Below are positions 8,912 to 18,083 of a stretch of DNA of 64,000 nt, one piece after another. A program made the translations under genes and the position numbers. Source of the DNA: Vibrio sp. SCSIO 43135 (GTDB taxonomy: Bacteria; Pseudomonadota; Gammaproteobacteria; Enterobacterales; Vibrionaceae); NCBI RefSeq assembly GCF_023716665.1, contig NZ_CP071859.1, positions 2,480,001 to 2,544,000 on the forward strand, given 5' to 3'. The first letter of the stretch is position 1, and every line of letters starts with the position of its first letter. Below the pieces are notes generated by a model. The model was not told where the DNA came from and searched no databases. It worked only from the letters and a program-made list of their open reading frames with translations.

Positions 8912-9230
8912 ATGCCTGCGATACCGTATGTCCACTTCTTCATCAATAGATAACCCCCTTCACACTTCGCGCCTCAAACTTGTCATACCAGTTGAACAAT
9001 ATCCGGTTCAAGGTTAGTTTAGCCCCCTCTTCTATTTCCCCTTCGAACATAGACGCTCAAATAAAGTTCACTTTTGTTCTAAAAGATGCGTTATTTAACA
9101 ATCAAAGCGCGTTTAATTAACATTTTTATGCTCAAACGCTCATTTTTAATGTTCGTTTGTTTTCGATATCGTTTAGATATGCACAATATCACCGTGCTAG
9201 ATAAGCACAAACGACAAAGGACTATTTAAA
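8912..9230 (+). promoter_or_regulatory. glpF upstream region with GlpR-like half-sites
   Basis: About 320 bases without a gene. AATGTTCGTT at 9148-9157 matches the GlpR half-site WATGTTCGWT fully. AAACGCTCAT at 9134-9143, just upstream, resembles the opposite half and recurs before glpD (12734-12743). The glpF promoter should overlap these sites, so glycerol-3-phosphate-dependent repression by the nearby GlpR is likely. The rest of the stretch (8912-9130) shows nothing I can name. Confidence 0.5.
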
Positions 9231-10085
9231 ATGAACACGAACAAACAACCTACACTTCTAGGTGAATGCTTAGCCGAGTTTATCGGCACCGGGCTTCTCA
9301 TCTTTTTCGGCGTTGGCTGCGTGGCAGCTTTAGTGTTAACTGGAGCAACATTTGGGCAATGGGAAATCAGCATTATGTGGGGCTTTGGCGTTGCCATTGC
9401 TATTTACTGTACGGCGGGTGTATCGGGAGCACACATCAACCCAGCAGTCACCATTGCATTAGCCGCATTCCACGGTTTCGATAAAGCGAAAGTAATTCCC
9501 TACATTATCGCGCAGCTACTTGGTGCGTTTTGTTCGGCGGCGCTCGTATATGCCCTTTACAGCAACCTTTTCACCGATTACGAGATCGCACATAACTTCG
9601 CCCGTAGTAGCCAAGATGCGCTAGCAACAGCGGGTATCTTCTCTACCTACCCACACGCATCGCTCTCTTTCTTCGGCGCTTTTGCAGTCGAATTCGTGAT
9701 TACTGCTGTACTGATGTTTGTTATTTTAGCCTTGGGCGATGAAAATAATGGCGCGTCACGCGGCGCAATGAACCCATTGCTTATTGGTATTCTTATTGCT
9801 GTCATCGGTGGTTCTCTTGGCCCACTGACTGGCTTTGCGATGAACCCAGCACGTGACTTCGGCCCTAAATTATTCGCTTACTTTGCCGGCTGGGAGTACG
9901 CACTTACAGGTGCTAGGGACATCCCTTACTTTATCGTACCTATTCTTGCACCTATTGCTGGCGCATGTTTTGGTGGCTGGTTATACCCTAAAGCCATCGC
10001 GGCCTACTTACCGCAACAAGGCCAAGGTTGCACGATTCCAAATCAATGCGACCAAGAAGACGACGCTCAAGAAGCTCGCGCTTAA
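9231..10085 (+). CDS. glpF: Glycerol uptake facilitator (aquaglyceroporin)
   Basis: Inner-membrane channel for facilitated glycerol entry. 284 residues with the two half-helix NPA motifs of the MIP family at about residues 70-72 (GAHINPAVT) and 205-207 (FAMNPARDFGP). The aspartate after the second motif (Asp209) is typical of glycerol-conducting members. The C-terminal tail is acidic and cysteine-containing. Lies 56 bases before glpK on the same strand, forming a glpFK unit: GlpF admits glycerol and GlpK traps it by phosphorylation. Confidence 0.96.
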   Translation: MNTNKQPTLLGECLAEFIGTGLLIFFGVGCVAALVLTGATFGQWEISIMWGFGVAIAIYCTAGVSGAHINPAVTIALAAFHGFDKAKVIPYIIAQLLGAFCSAALVYALYSNLFTDYEIAHNFARSSQDALATAGIFSTYPHASLSFFGAFAVEFVITAVLMFVILALGDENNGASRGAMNPLLIGILIAVIGGSLGPLTGFAMNPARDFGPKLFAYFAGWEYALTGARDIPYFIVPILAPIAGACFGGWLYPKAIAAYLPQQGQGCTIPNQCDQEDDAQEARA

Positions 10086-10141
10086 CCTTTCAACCCTGTA
10101 TTAACTAAAATAGTAATAACGAAACAAAAAGGATTCTTACC

Positions 10142-11659
10142 ATGACCGAGCAAAAATACATTGTCGCCCTAGACCAAGGCACAACAAGCTCTCGCGCCGT
10201 AATCCTAGACCACGATGCGAACATCGTTAGCGTAGCGCAACGTGAATTCACACAAATTTATCCTAAAGCAGGCTGGGTTGAACACGATCCACTAGAAATC
10301 TGGGCAACTCAAAGCTCGACTCTAGTTGAAGCACTTGGTAAATCCGGTATCCGCAGCGACCAGCTAGCCGCCATTGGTATCACTAACCAACGTGAAACCA
10401 CTGTTGTATGGAACAAAGAAACAGGCAAGCCGGTTTACAATGCAATCGTATGGCAATGTCGCCGTACTGCAGATATCTGTGAAGACCTAAAACAACGTGG
10501 CCTTGAAGACTACGTTCGAGACAACACAGGCCTAGTGCTTGACCCTTACTTCTCTGGCACAAAAGTGAAGTGGATTCTGGATAACGTTGAAGGTGCGCGT
10601 GAAGACGCTGAAGCCGGCAAACTATTGTTTGGTACAGTAGATACTTGGCTAGTTTGGAAGATGACTCAAGGCCGTGTACACGTAACAGATTACACCAACG
10701 CATCACGTACTATGCTGTTCAACATTAACGACCTTTGCTGGGACCAAAAAATGCTCGACGAGCTAGGTATCCCTGCGTCAATGATGCCAGAAGTAAAACG
10801 TTCTTCAGAAGTCTATGGTCAAACGAACATTGGTGGTAAAGGCGGTACTCGTATTCCTATCGCAGGTATTGCAGGTGACCAACAAGCCGCACTTTACGGT
10901 CAAATGTGTGTCGAAGCGGGTCAAGCGAAAAACACCTACGGAACGGGCTGTTTCCTACTGATGAACACAGGCCAGGAAAAAGTAACATCGAAGAATGGTC
11001 TACTAACAACCCTAGCCTGTGGCCCTAAAGGCGAGCCCGCTTACGCTCTTGAAGGCGCTGTGTTCATGGGCGGCGCATCAATTCAATGGCTGCGCGATGA
11101 AATGAAACTTCTTGCCGATGCAAAAGATTCAGAATACTTCGCAACCAAAGTCGACTCTTCGAATGGCGTTTATGTGGTACCAGCCTTCACAGGTTTGGGC
11201 GCACCATACTGGGATGCTTACGCTCGCGGCACGATTGTTGGTTTAACTCGTGGTGTGAACTCTAACCACATCATCCGCGCAACTCTGGAAGGGATTGCTT
11301 ACCAAACTCGTGACGTACTAGACGCAATGCAAGCCGACTCAGGTATCAAGCTTGCGAACCTACGTGTCGACGGTGGCGCGGTAGCAAACAACTTCCTAAT
11401 GCAGTTCCAATCAGACGTACTTGATACCGAAGTTCACCGCCCTGAAGTGACAGAAGTCACTGCACTAGGTGCGGCATACCTTGCTGGTTTAGCTGTTGGT
11501 TACTGGAACAATATCGATGAGCTGCAAGGCAAAGCGGTACTTGATCGCACTTTCGCTCCTCACCACGACGAAGAAAAACGAAACCGTCGTTACAAAGGTT
11601 GGAAGCGTGCGGTGAAATGTGCACAAACTTGGGCAGAGATGCACAACGACGAAGATTAA
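10142..11659 (+). CDS. glpK: Glycerol kinase
   Basis: ATP-dependent phosphorylation of glycerol to sn-glycerol 3-phosphate. A 505-residue FGGY-family kinase, beginning [20 protein letters not shown], with [13 protein letters not shown] and [14 protein letters not shown] in the middle and [19 protein letters not shown] near the end. AAAGGATTCTTACC precedes the ATG. Cotranscribed with glpF and ended by the hairpin at 11681-11705. Confidence 0.98.
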   Translation: MTEQKYIVALDQGTTSSRAVILDHDANIVSVAQREFTQIYPKAGWVEHDPLEIWATQSSTLVEALGKSGIRSDQLAAIGITNQRETTVVWNKETGKPVYNAIVWQCRRTADICEDLKQRGLEDYVRDNTGLVLDPYFSGTKVKWILDNVEGAREDAEAGKLLFGTVDTWLVWKMTQGRVHVTDYTNASRTMLFNINDLCWDQKMLDELGIPASMMPEVKRSSEVYGQTNIGGKGGTRIPIAGIAGDQQAALYGQMCVEAGQAKNTYGTGCFLLMNTGQEKVTSKNGLLTTLACGPKGEPAYALEGAVFMGGASIQWLRDEMKLLADAKDSEYFATKVDSSNGVYVVPAFTGLGAPYWDAYARGTIVGLTRGVNSNHIIRATLEGIAYQTRDVLDAMQADSGIKLANLRVDGGAVANNFLMQFQSDVLDTEVHRPEVTEVTALGAAYLAGLAVGYWNNIDELQGKAVLDRTFAPHHDEEKRNRRYKGWKRAVKCAQTWAEMHNDED

Positions 11660-11680
11660 TCTTCCTTAATATATGAACTA

Positions 11681-11705
11681 AAGGGCGCATAATTGCGCCC
11701 TTTTT
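11681..11705 (+). terminator. glpFK terminator
   Basis: AAGGGCGCA / TGCGCCCTT stem followed by TTTTT, 22 bases after the glpK stop. Confidence 0.85.
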
Positions 11706-11884
11706 GCGTCTCAGACCTTATTCCTTATGAGTTACTCTTCTCAGCATGCGCTAATTCGAGCACAATAGCGGCAGTAAAATTATCGAGCGCGCTTTTTAGA
11801 AACAGATTTTGAATCCATTTATTCGACAATTCATGGTTTCGAAACCACCTTCGCTGAAGTTTCGCCTCGATCAGGGAGTAATGA

Positions 11885-12658
11885 GTGAAACAAATACCAA
11901 GACACCAGCAAATCATTGAGCTGGTTCAAAAGCAGGGCTATGTCAGCACGGAAGAGCTGGTTGAAAAATTCAATGTCAGCCCACAAACCATCCGACGTGA
12001 CCTTAATGAACTTGCCGATGACAACAAAATTCGCCGTTATCACGGTGGTGCCACGATTCCATTGAGTTCGGAAAACACCAGTTACTCGACTCGTAAGTCT
12101 ATGAACTTCAATGAAAAAGATGTCGTTGCCGAGGAGCTTGTTAAACACATCCCAGACGGTGCTACGCTATTTATCGATATCGGCACAACACCAGAAGCGG
12201 TCGCTCGCGCGCTCAATAAAAACCACAAGCAGCTTCGAGTCGTCACCAACAACATTAACGTTGCTACCATCTTGTTACCTAACCCGGAGTTCAAGGTTAT
12301 CTTGGCAGGTGGTGAAGTGCGCAACCGCGACGGCGGCATTGTTGGTGAAGCCACACTCGACTTCGTTAAACAATTCCGGCTAGATTTCGGTATTTTAGGT
12401 ATCAGCGGTATCGACTTTGATGGTTCATTACTTGATTTCGATTACCACGAAGTTCGAGTGAAACAAGCGATTATCGACAACAGCCGAAGTGTCTACCTCG
12501 CCGTGGACCACACTAAGTTCGGTCGTAATGCGATGGTCAAACTGGGCAACATTTCTCAAATTCACATGCTGTTTACCGATAAACAACCACCAAGCGAAAT
12601 TCAGGAAATTCTTCAAGAGCACTCCATTCCTCTTGAAGTCGTCCATAGCAACGCTTAA
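11885..12658 (+). CDS. glpR: Glycerol-3-phosphate regulon repressor (DeoR family)
   Basis: DeoR-type repressor of 257 residues, aligned closely with E. coli GlpR along its length. The helix-turn-helix region is about residues 5-57 (GYVSTEELVEKFNVSPQTIRRDLNEL). The effector domain includes LFIDIGTTPEAVARAL and FGILGISGIDFDGSLLDFDYHE. Starts with GTG at 11885; the AGGGAG at 11873-11878 and the homology both support this choice over the out-of-frame ATG at 11881. It sits between its expected targets glpFK and glpD, which carry half-sites in their upstream regions. Confidence 0.96.
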   Translation: MKQIPRHQQIIELVQKQGYVSTEELVEKFNVSPQTIRRDLNELADDNKIRRYHGGATIPLSSENTSYSTRKSMNFNEKDVVAEELVKHIPDGATLFIDIGTTPEAVARALNKNHKQLRVVTNNINVATILLPNPEFKVILAGGEVRNRDGGIVGEATLDFVKQFRLDFGILGISGIDFDGSLLDFDYHEVRVKQAIIDNSRSVYLAVDHTKFGRNAMVKLGNISQIHMLFTDKQPPSEIQEILQEHSIPLEVVHSNA

Positions 12659-12685
12659 GAATAACGGTCAAACACCCTTCATTCG

Positions 12686-12717
12686 AAACCTCTAGTTACA
12701 AACTAGAGGTTTTTTTT
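12686..12717 (+). terminator. glpR terminator
   Basis: AAACCTCTAGTT / AACTAGAGGTTT stem followed by seven T, 27 bases after the stop. Confidence 0.9.
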
Positions 12718-12733
12718 ATGTTCAAATCACACA

Positions 12734-12812
12734 AAACGCTCATAAACGAAAATAAAGGATGATCCAAAACGAAAGGTGAGTTACGATTGTTTTATGTTCT
12801 AAAATGCTCGTT
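12734..12812 (+). promoter_or_regulatory. GlpR-like half-sites before glpD
   Basis: AAACGCTCAT (12734-12743) repeats the word seen before glpF. TATGTTCTAA (12793-12802) and AATGCTCGTT (12803-12812) stand in tandem and match the GlpR half-site WATGTTCGWT at eight and nine of ten positions. The group lies 20-100 bases before the glpD start. Confidence 0.5.
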
Positions 12813-12834
12813 CGCTCACCAAGAGGTCAAATTT

Positions 12835-14403
12835 ATGAGTATCCAACACAGTGCTACTGCATCGAATACGTCTGAAACATTGGACTTGATCGTCATCGGT
12901 GGTGGCATTAATGGCGCAGGTATCGCAGCAGACGCTGCAGGTCGTGGACTTTCTGTCGGTTTATATGAAGCCAGTGATTTCGCTTCTGCCACTTCATCTG
13001 CCAGCTCTAAACTTATTCACGGTGGCTTACGCTACCTAGAGCACTACGAGTTTCGTTTGGTTTCAGAAGCACTGGCCGAGCGCGAAGTATTGCTAAGAAA
13101 AGCACCGCATGTGGCAAGACCAATGCGTTTCCGTTTACCTCATCGCCCATTTTTGCGCCCAGCGTGGATGATTCGTTGTGGCCTATTCCTTTACGATAAC
13201 CTAGGTAAGCGTACTACCCTACCAGCCAGTACTTCGGTTGATCTGGCGAAATCTGGCCTACTCAAGCCAGAAATGAAAAAAGGATTCGAATACTCTGATT
13301 GCTGGGTAGATGATGCACGTTTGGTACTGCTCAATGTGCTGGCTGCGAAAGAGAACAACGCAGAAATCCGCAATTACTGCCGCGTAGAAAAAGCGCAGCG
13401 CGAAAATGGCATTTGGCACGTCACGATCCACGATGTCACAACAGATCAGAGATTCGAGCGTAAAGCGAAAGCGTTGGTCAATGCAGCTGGCCCATGGGTT
13501 AAACAGTTCTTTGACGACGGATTAGAACAAGATTCACCACGTAATATCCGCTTAATCAAAGGCTCTCACATCGTCGTGCCACGTATTCACGATGAACCAC
13601 AAGCGTACATTTTGCAGAACAAAGATAACCGAATCGTATTCATGATCCCTTATCTAGATAAGTTCTCTATCATCGGTACAACGGATGTTGAGTACAAAGG
13701 CGATCCTCGCGAAGTTGCGATTTCTGATGACGAAGTCGACTACCTAGTTGATATCGTAAACCAACACTTTGTTAAACAATTGAGCCGTGAAGACGTGGTT
13801 TGGACATACAGTGGCGTTCGCCCATTATGTGACGATGAGTCTGATTCTCCACAAGCTATCACACGTGACTACACGCTAGAGCTGGATGCAGAACTCGACC
13901 AAGCTCCACTGCTATCTGTGTTTGGTGGCAAACTTACCACTTATCGCAAACTAGGCGAAGCTGCGCTGAAAAAACTGCAGCCTTACCTATCGAACATGGG
14001 TAGCCCATGGACAGCGAATCAAGCGCTACCAGGTGGTAACTTTAGCTGCAGCCGCGAACAACTAGCTGAAACCATTCAAGCTAAATACAGCTGGTTACCG
14101 ACTGAGTTGCTGCTTCGCTACGTGACTCAATTTGGTAGCTACACGTGGAAACTGCTTGAAGGTAAAACGAGCATCGCGGATATGGGTACTGAGTTTTCTC
14201 AAAGTGCACACGGCGTGTATCAACTTGAGATCGACTATATGATCAATCACGAGTTTGCAGTCGATGCTGAAGACATTCTGTGGCGCCGTAGTAAGCTTGG
14301 CCTCTACTTAACCAAAGAAGAACAGCAAGCGGTAGCCGACTACATGAAACAGTCACTGGCCGAAAAGGTCGTGAGCTTGGCTGATGTAGACAAAGTGGGT
14401 TGA
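12835..14403 (+). CDS. glpD: Aerobic glycerol-3-phosphate dehydrogenase
   Basis: Membrane-associated FAD enzyme that oxidises glycerol 3-phosphate to dihydroxyacetone phosphate and passes electrons to quinone. 522 residues from the chosen start. The Rossmann motif DLIVIGGGINGAGIAADAAGRG is at about residues 17-38, followed by SSASSKLIHGGLRYLEHYEF, typical of GlpD. The start at 12835 is preferred because GAGGT lies just upstream; the longer frame from 12787 runs through the operator region. It completes the path from glycerol to central metabolism with GlpF and GlpK. Confidence 0.96.
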   Translation: MSIQHSATASNTSETLDLIVIGGGINGAGIAADAAGRGLSVGLYEASDFASATSSASSKLIHGGLRYLEHYEFRLVSEALAEREVLLRKAPHVARPMRFRLPHRPFLRPAWMIRCGLFLYDNLGKRTTLPASTSVDLAKSGLLKPEMKKGFEYSDCWVDDARLVLLNVLAAKENNAEIRNYCRVEKAQRENGIWHVTIHDVTTDQRFERKAKALVNAAGPWVKQFFDDGLEQDSPRNIRLIKGSHIVVPRIHDEPQAYILQNKDNRIVFMIPYLDKFSIIGTTDVEYKGDPREVAISDDEVDYLVDIVNQHFVKQLSREDVVWTYSGVRPLCDDESDSPQAITRDYTLELDAELDQAPLLSVFGGKLTTYRKLGEAALKKLQPYLSNMGSPWTANQALPGGNFSCSREQLAETIQAKYSWLPTELLLRYVTQFGSYTWKLLEGKTSIADMGTEFSQSAHGVYQLEIDYMINHEFAVDAEDILWRRSKLGLYLTKEEQQAVADYMKQSLAEKVVSLADVDKVG

Positions 14404-14445
14404 TTAAGCGGTTAGTTGAATTAGAAAGCTAACCAATACAAAACG

Positions 14446-14493
14446 AAAAAGGCTTGGTCACTTCTGCAATGAAGTAGGTCCCAAGCCTTTTTT
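14446..14493. terminator. Bidirectional terminator glpD / nnrS
   Basis: AAAAAGGCTTGG (14446-14457) pairs with CCAAGCCTTTTT across a loop of about 24 bases, which itself can pair. T-runs occur on both strands, so it can end glpD and the convergent nnrS. Confidence 0.85.
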
Positions 14494-14516
14494 AGTCTAT
14501 TTATGCCCTACTAGCT

Positions 14517-15701
14517 TTAGCCTGGATGGCCATCCACTCTTGGGGTAAGCAGCATTTTTCCAAACAGCTTCAGATACATAGCAAATGCCAATATCCATAA
14601 AGCGCCACTGATATCGACCATCAACATCATATGTTGTGGGAAGAAAGTCACACCTAGGCTACGAACTAGCGCCGCCAAAATCAGTGCAGCAAATCCTACG
14701 CTCATGTTAGGGCCTTCATATATTGCTCGACCAGTATGCCCCATAGTGACACGCGCAATCATGGCTAAAATGAGCCCTCCCAACGCGCCAATGGCAAATA
14801 GGTGAATCAAGTTGTGATTCGCAAATGGGTTCTGCAATAAACCTCGTAGCAACAAGCTAATAGGCAAACACGCATACGCCGCATGTAAAGACCACACCAA
14901 AGGCTCACTTAGCGTACGCCACGGTTGCCAGCGGTAAAAGCGGACCAACTGAGCAACACCCGCAAACACCATTAACGGTTGGCCAATTTGGGCAAAAGTC
15001 ATAGGAAAGAAGCTAATGATGAACAAGCCAACTAAGGGCAGATTTGCCGCCCATTCCAACCAGATTAAAGGCTGAGCTTTTTCAAAGTTAAAACGCCTTG
15101 CGGTGAAGAATGGAATCACTCGCCCGCCCATCACAGACAACAGCAAGGTGAACCACCACAACATCGCTTGCCACACCGCGGACGCCGGGAAAGGAGGCAT
15201 TCCCTTTATCGTTGCATAGCTGGCGAAGTTCGCCACGATCGCTAATACAAACAAAGGCACAAAAAATAGATTTCGCCAGCCTTTCGATTTCACAACTCTA
15301 GTAGCAACTTCATAAGCAGCGAACGCGAGAAACAGCGCTTCAATACTTGAGATGAGCCAAAGTGGCGTTGGTGTCCATAACAGAATTCGCGGTGCGAACC
15401 ATAACGCCACCAGCACAGCTAACCGATGATGTTTGGTACCATTAATACCCGTCCAATTTTGTACCGCGGTTAAAACAAAACCGACCACAATCGCCATCGC
15501 AAAGCCAAACAACATTTCATGCACGTGCCACCATAATGCAGGCACTTGTAATTGGGTTGGTTGTCCAGCTTGGAACATCCAAACCCACAAGGCAATCGCC
15601 AGCACTGCATAGCAGCCACCTAGGAAAAAGAACGGACGAAAACCAAGACGTAGATAAGCTGGTATCGCTTCTTCCACTTTTTTATCTGTAATATTGAGCA
15701 A
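14517..15701 (-). CDS. nnrS: NnrS-family heme- and copper-containing membrane protein
   Basis: Polytopic inner-membrane protein, 394 residues from the chosen start, about twelve membrane segments. Family segments include AYLRLGFRPFFFLGG at the N-terminus, LWWHVHEMLFGFAMAIVVGFVLTAVQNWTG, and conserved histidines such as MARVTMGHTGR. In Vibrio cholerae NnrS protects against nitric oxide-related iron-pool loss. TTG at 15701 is chosen as start because AGGAG lies five bases upstream; a TTG at 15728 has no site. No norR or hcp neighbour is seen, so it stands alone here. Regulation by NsrR is plausible but I do not see a clear site. Confidence 0.85.
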   Translation of the reverse strand: MLNITDKKVEEAIPAYLRLGFRPFFFLGGCYAVLAIALWVWMFQAGQPTQLQVPALWWHVHEMLFGFAMAIVVGFVLTAVQNWTGINGTKHHRLAVLVALWFAPRILLWTPTPLWLISSIEALFLAFAAYEVATRVVKSKGWRNLFFVPLFVLAIVANFASYATIKGMPPFPASAVWQAMLWWFTLLLSVMGGRVIPFFTARRFNFEKAQPLIWLEWAANLPLVGLFIISFFPMTFAQIGQPLMVFAGVAQLVRFYRWQPWRTLSEPLVWSLHAAYACLPISLLLRGLLQNPFANHNLIHLFAIGALGGLILAMIARVTMGHTGRAIYEGPNMSVGFAALILAALVRSLGVTFFPQHMMLMVDISGALWILAFAMYLKLFGKMLLTPRVDGHPG

Positions 15702-15837
15702 GTTAACTCCTAAACGGCTTCCCGACAAAGCACAAGTATCTATTAGTTGACCACTAATGTCGTCATAACACGCTTAACATTGCATTTTTCATTCCACATA
15801 TTTAGTCATTTATTATCAATAACTTGAGAATCGCATA

Positions 15838-15876
15838 GTGTCTATATGACACGAAAAAGCCAGGTCATATAGACAC
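15838..15876. repeat. Perfect 13-bp inverted repeat upstream of the cyclotransferase-like gene
   Basis: GTGTCTATATGAC (15838-15850) and GTCATATAGACAC (15864-15876) are perfect inverted copies separated by 13 bases. No T-run follows on either strand, so it is not a usual terminator. It lies 85 bases before the start at 15961 and about 135 bases before the nnrS start. It may be an operator with two helical-turn-spaced halves or an RNA hairpin. Confidence 0.6.
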
Positions 15877-15960
15877 GAAAGGGATAATTTATTACAGAAA
15901 CGTCGTAGCTGTAGAGCCGAAGAAGTGATAGCGTAAAGTTTCAGCAGCAAGGAGGTAGTA

Positions 15961-16512
15961 ATGTATATTTTCGGCTACGGCAGTCTTATGAACTCTGCAT
16001 CAAGGAAACTGACAGGTCAAACAGGGCGAACTTATCCCGTCGTTGCGCATGGCCTAATTCGGTATTGGGGAAAGATCGACGACAGTTACATCCTTTCTCC
16101 TTTGGTTGTTAATAAAGGCGAAGGTCAGGTTAATGGCGTCTTACTTGAGATCGACGAAACTGCTCTGCTTGATTTCGATCGTCGTGAACGAGGTTATCAT
16201 AGAATCCAAATCTCTGCCGATCAAATCGACTCGGACTTCGAGTTAGCCTCAGATGCCGTCATTTGGGTGTATGTCAAAGATCAGCCAGAACCACCATGCT
16301 CACTGAGTCCAATCATGCAAAGCTATGTTGATACCGTACTTGCGGGTTGTTTAGAAGTGTCGGAAAGTTTTGCCAAGCATTTCGTCGACCATACCATCGG
16401 CTGGCACTTCCCAATGGAAAACGATAGAGAACAGCCTAAATACGGTAATTTAGCTGGCGTAGAAGCAGCGCACCATAGCCAAATCGATGCGCTGATTGCG
16501 TCTGTTCGATAG
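15961..16512 (+). CDS. Gamma-glutamylcyclotransferase-like (AIG2/GGCT fold) protein
   Basis: A 183-residue cytoplasmic protein. It opens with MYIFGYGSLM, the YGSL substrate-cradle motif of the cyclotransferase fold (residues 6-9). LDFDRRERGYHRI (about 70-81) supplies the usual catalytic glutamate, probably Glu76. Members release 5-oxoproline from gamma-glutamyl compounds, often glutathione or its derivatives; the substrate here cannot be read from sequence. AAGGAGGT at 15950-15957 is a strong ribosome site. Its 3' end is five bases from the convergent ygjH stop. Confidence 0.8.
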   Translation: MYIFGYGSLMNSASRKLTGQTGRTYPVVAHGLIRYWGKIDDSYILSPLVVNKGEGQVNGVLLEIDETALLDFDRRERGYHRIQISADQIDSDFELASDAVIWVYVKDQPEPPCSLSPIMQSYVDTVLAGCLEVSESFAKHFVDHTIGWHFPMENDREQPKYGNLAGVEAAHHSQIDALIASVR

Positions 16513-16517
16513 GCGAG

Positions 16518-16894
<377 letters not shown>

Positions 16895-17018
16895 TATCAA
16901 GATTCTCAACAATGACAAGTGGTAAAGATCGCATTTAATGAAGTAAAAGCATCCACTGATTGCGTTATTTACATTGCCAGTGTTTAATGCAGGTATTACA
17001 AAGTGGAAAGGTTCAACC

Positions 17019-18017
17019 ATGGCAACAATCAAGGATGTAGCAAAAGAAGCCGGTGTTTCTATCGCTACGGTTTCTCGAGTCATTAATAAATCACCAAAAG
17101 CGAGCAAGTCCTCAATTGAGTCTGTCACTCAAGCGATGAACAAGCTCGGCTATCGACCAAATGCAGCGGCCAAAGCCCTCGTTAGTCAAAGTACTAATAC
17201 AGTGGGTGTATTAGTCGGTGATGTCTCTGACCCTTTCTTTGGCACTTTAGTTAAAGCAGTAGATACCGTTGCCCACCAACACAATAAACACATACTGGTC
17301 GGAAACGGTTACCACAACGCAGAAGAAGAACGACGTGCCATAGAGCTATTGATCAATAACCGCTGCGACGCGTTAGTTGTGCACGCCAAGGCACTATCCG
17401 ACGAAGAGCTGATTGGCTACGCTAAAGAAGTCAAAGGCCTTGTCCTGATCAATCGTCATATTCCTCAGTTAGCCGATCGATGCATCTCGCTCGACAACAA
17501 AAAAGGCGCATACCTAGCCACTGAGTATTTGATTCGCCACGGTCATACAAAGATCGCCTGCATTGCGTCTAGCCACTCCATTGAAGATGCAGAAGAGCGA
17601 GTAGAAGGTTACTTAGCCGCACTTAACGATCACGATATCAAACTACCCAAAAGCTATATCGAATACAGTGAGCCAAACAGCGACGGCGGTGAAGTAGCCA
17701 TGACTAACCTGCTATCAAAGTCGTTAGAGTTAAGCGCCATCGTTGCTTACAACGATTACATGGCTGCTGGAGCATTATCGGTTCTCGATGAAAACGGTAT
17801 CCAAGTACCCAACCAAATGTCGATGCTGGGGTTCGATGATGGCTTGATCGCCCGATATGTTCACCCTCGCCTGACCACAATTCGTTATCCAATTGAAATG
17901 ATGGCTGAACGTGCAGCGCAGCTGGCATTGAAATTAGCTAAGTCGGAGCCGAGTGAAGAGCAAGCGATCATCTTTAGCCCAACCCTAGTGCGTCGTAATT
18001 CGGTCGAAAAATGCTAA
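17019..18017 (+). CDS. galR: Galactose repressor GalR/GalS (LacI family)
   Basis: LacI-family regulator of 332 residues, closely matching E. coli GalR/GalS throughout. The helix-turn-helix MATIKDVAKEAGVSIATVSRVINKSPKAS covers residues 1-29, the hinge is about 46-60, and the periplasmic-binding-like domain has VGDVSDPFFGTLVKAVD and ends FSPTLVRRNSV. The start at 17019 follows GGAAAGG. Galactose is the expected inducer. It is not next to galETKM but lies 9 kb away, with the GPH/GH5/LacI cluster between. GalR-type operators are visible before galE and before the ABC/lacZ operon. Confidence 0.92.
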   Translation: MATIKDVAKEAGVSIATVSRVINKSPKASKSSIESVTQAMNKLGYRPNAAAKALVSQSTNTVGVLVGDVSDPFFGTLVKAVDTVAHQHNKHILVGNGYHNAEEERRAIELLINNRCDALVVHAKALSDEELIGYAKEVKGLVLINRHIPQLADRCISLDNKKGAYLATEYLIRHGHTKIACIASSHSIEDAEERVEGYLAALNDHDIKLPKSYIEYSEPNSDGGEVAMTNLLSKSLELSAIVAYNDYMAAGALSVLDENGIQVPNQMSMLGFDDGLIARYVHPRLTTIRYPIEMMAERAAQLALKLAKSEPSEEQAIIFSPTLVRRNSVEKC

Positions 18018-18035
18018 ATACACCGATACCCAAGT

Positions 18036-18068
18036 AAAAAAGCCCCAGCTATTAAGCTGGGGCTTTCT
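18036..18068. terminator. Bidirectional terminator galR / GPH transporter
   Basis: AAAGCCCCAGCT / AGCTGGGGCTTT perfect stem with a four-base loop (ATTA), with A- and T-runs on its flanks. It lies between the two convergent stops. Confidence 0.85.
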
Positions 18069-18083
18069 CTTACCATTAAAGAC

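Noticed and set aside
8882..9230. Small RNA or riboswitch between dapD and glpF
   Set aside because: Beyond the dapD terminator I found no stable structure with a following T-run, and no lysine-riboswitch-like layout.
15781..15805. NsrR-like site before nnrS
   Set aside because: The stretch with GCATTTTTCATTCCACAT resembles one half of the NsrR pattern only loosely and lacks the second half.
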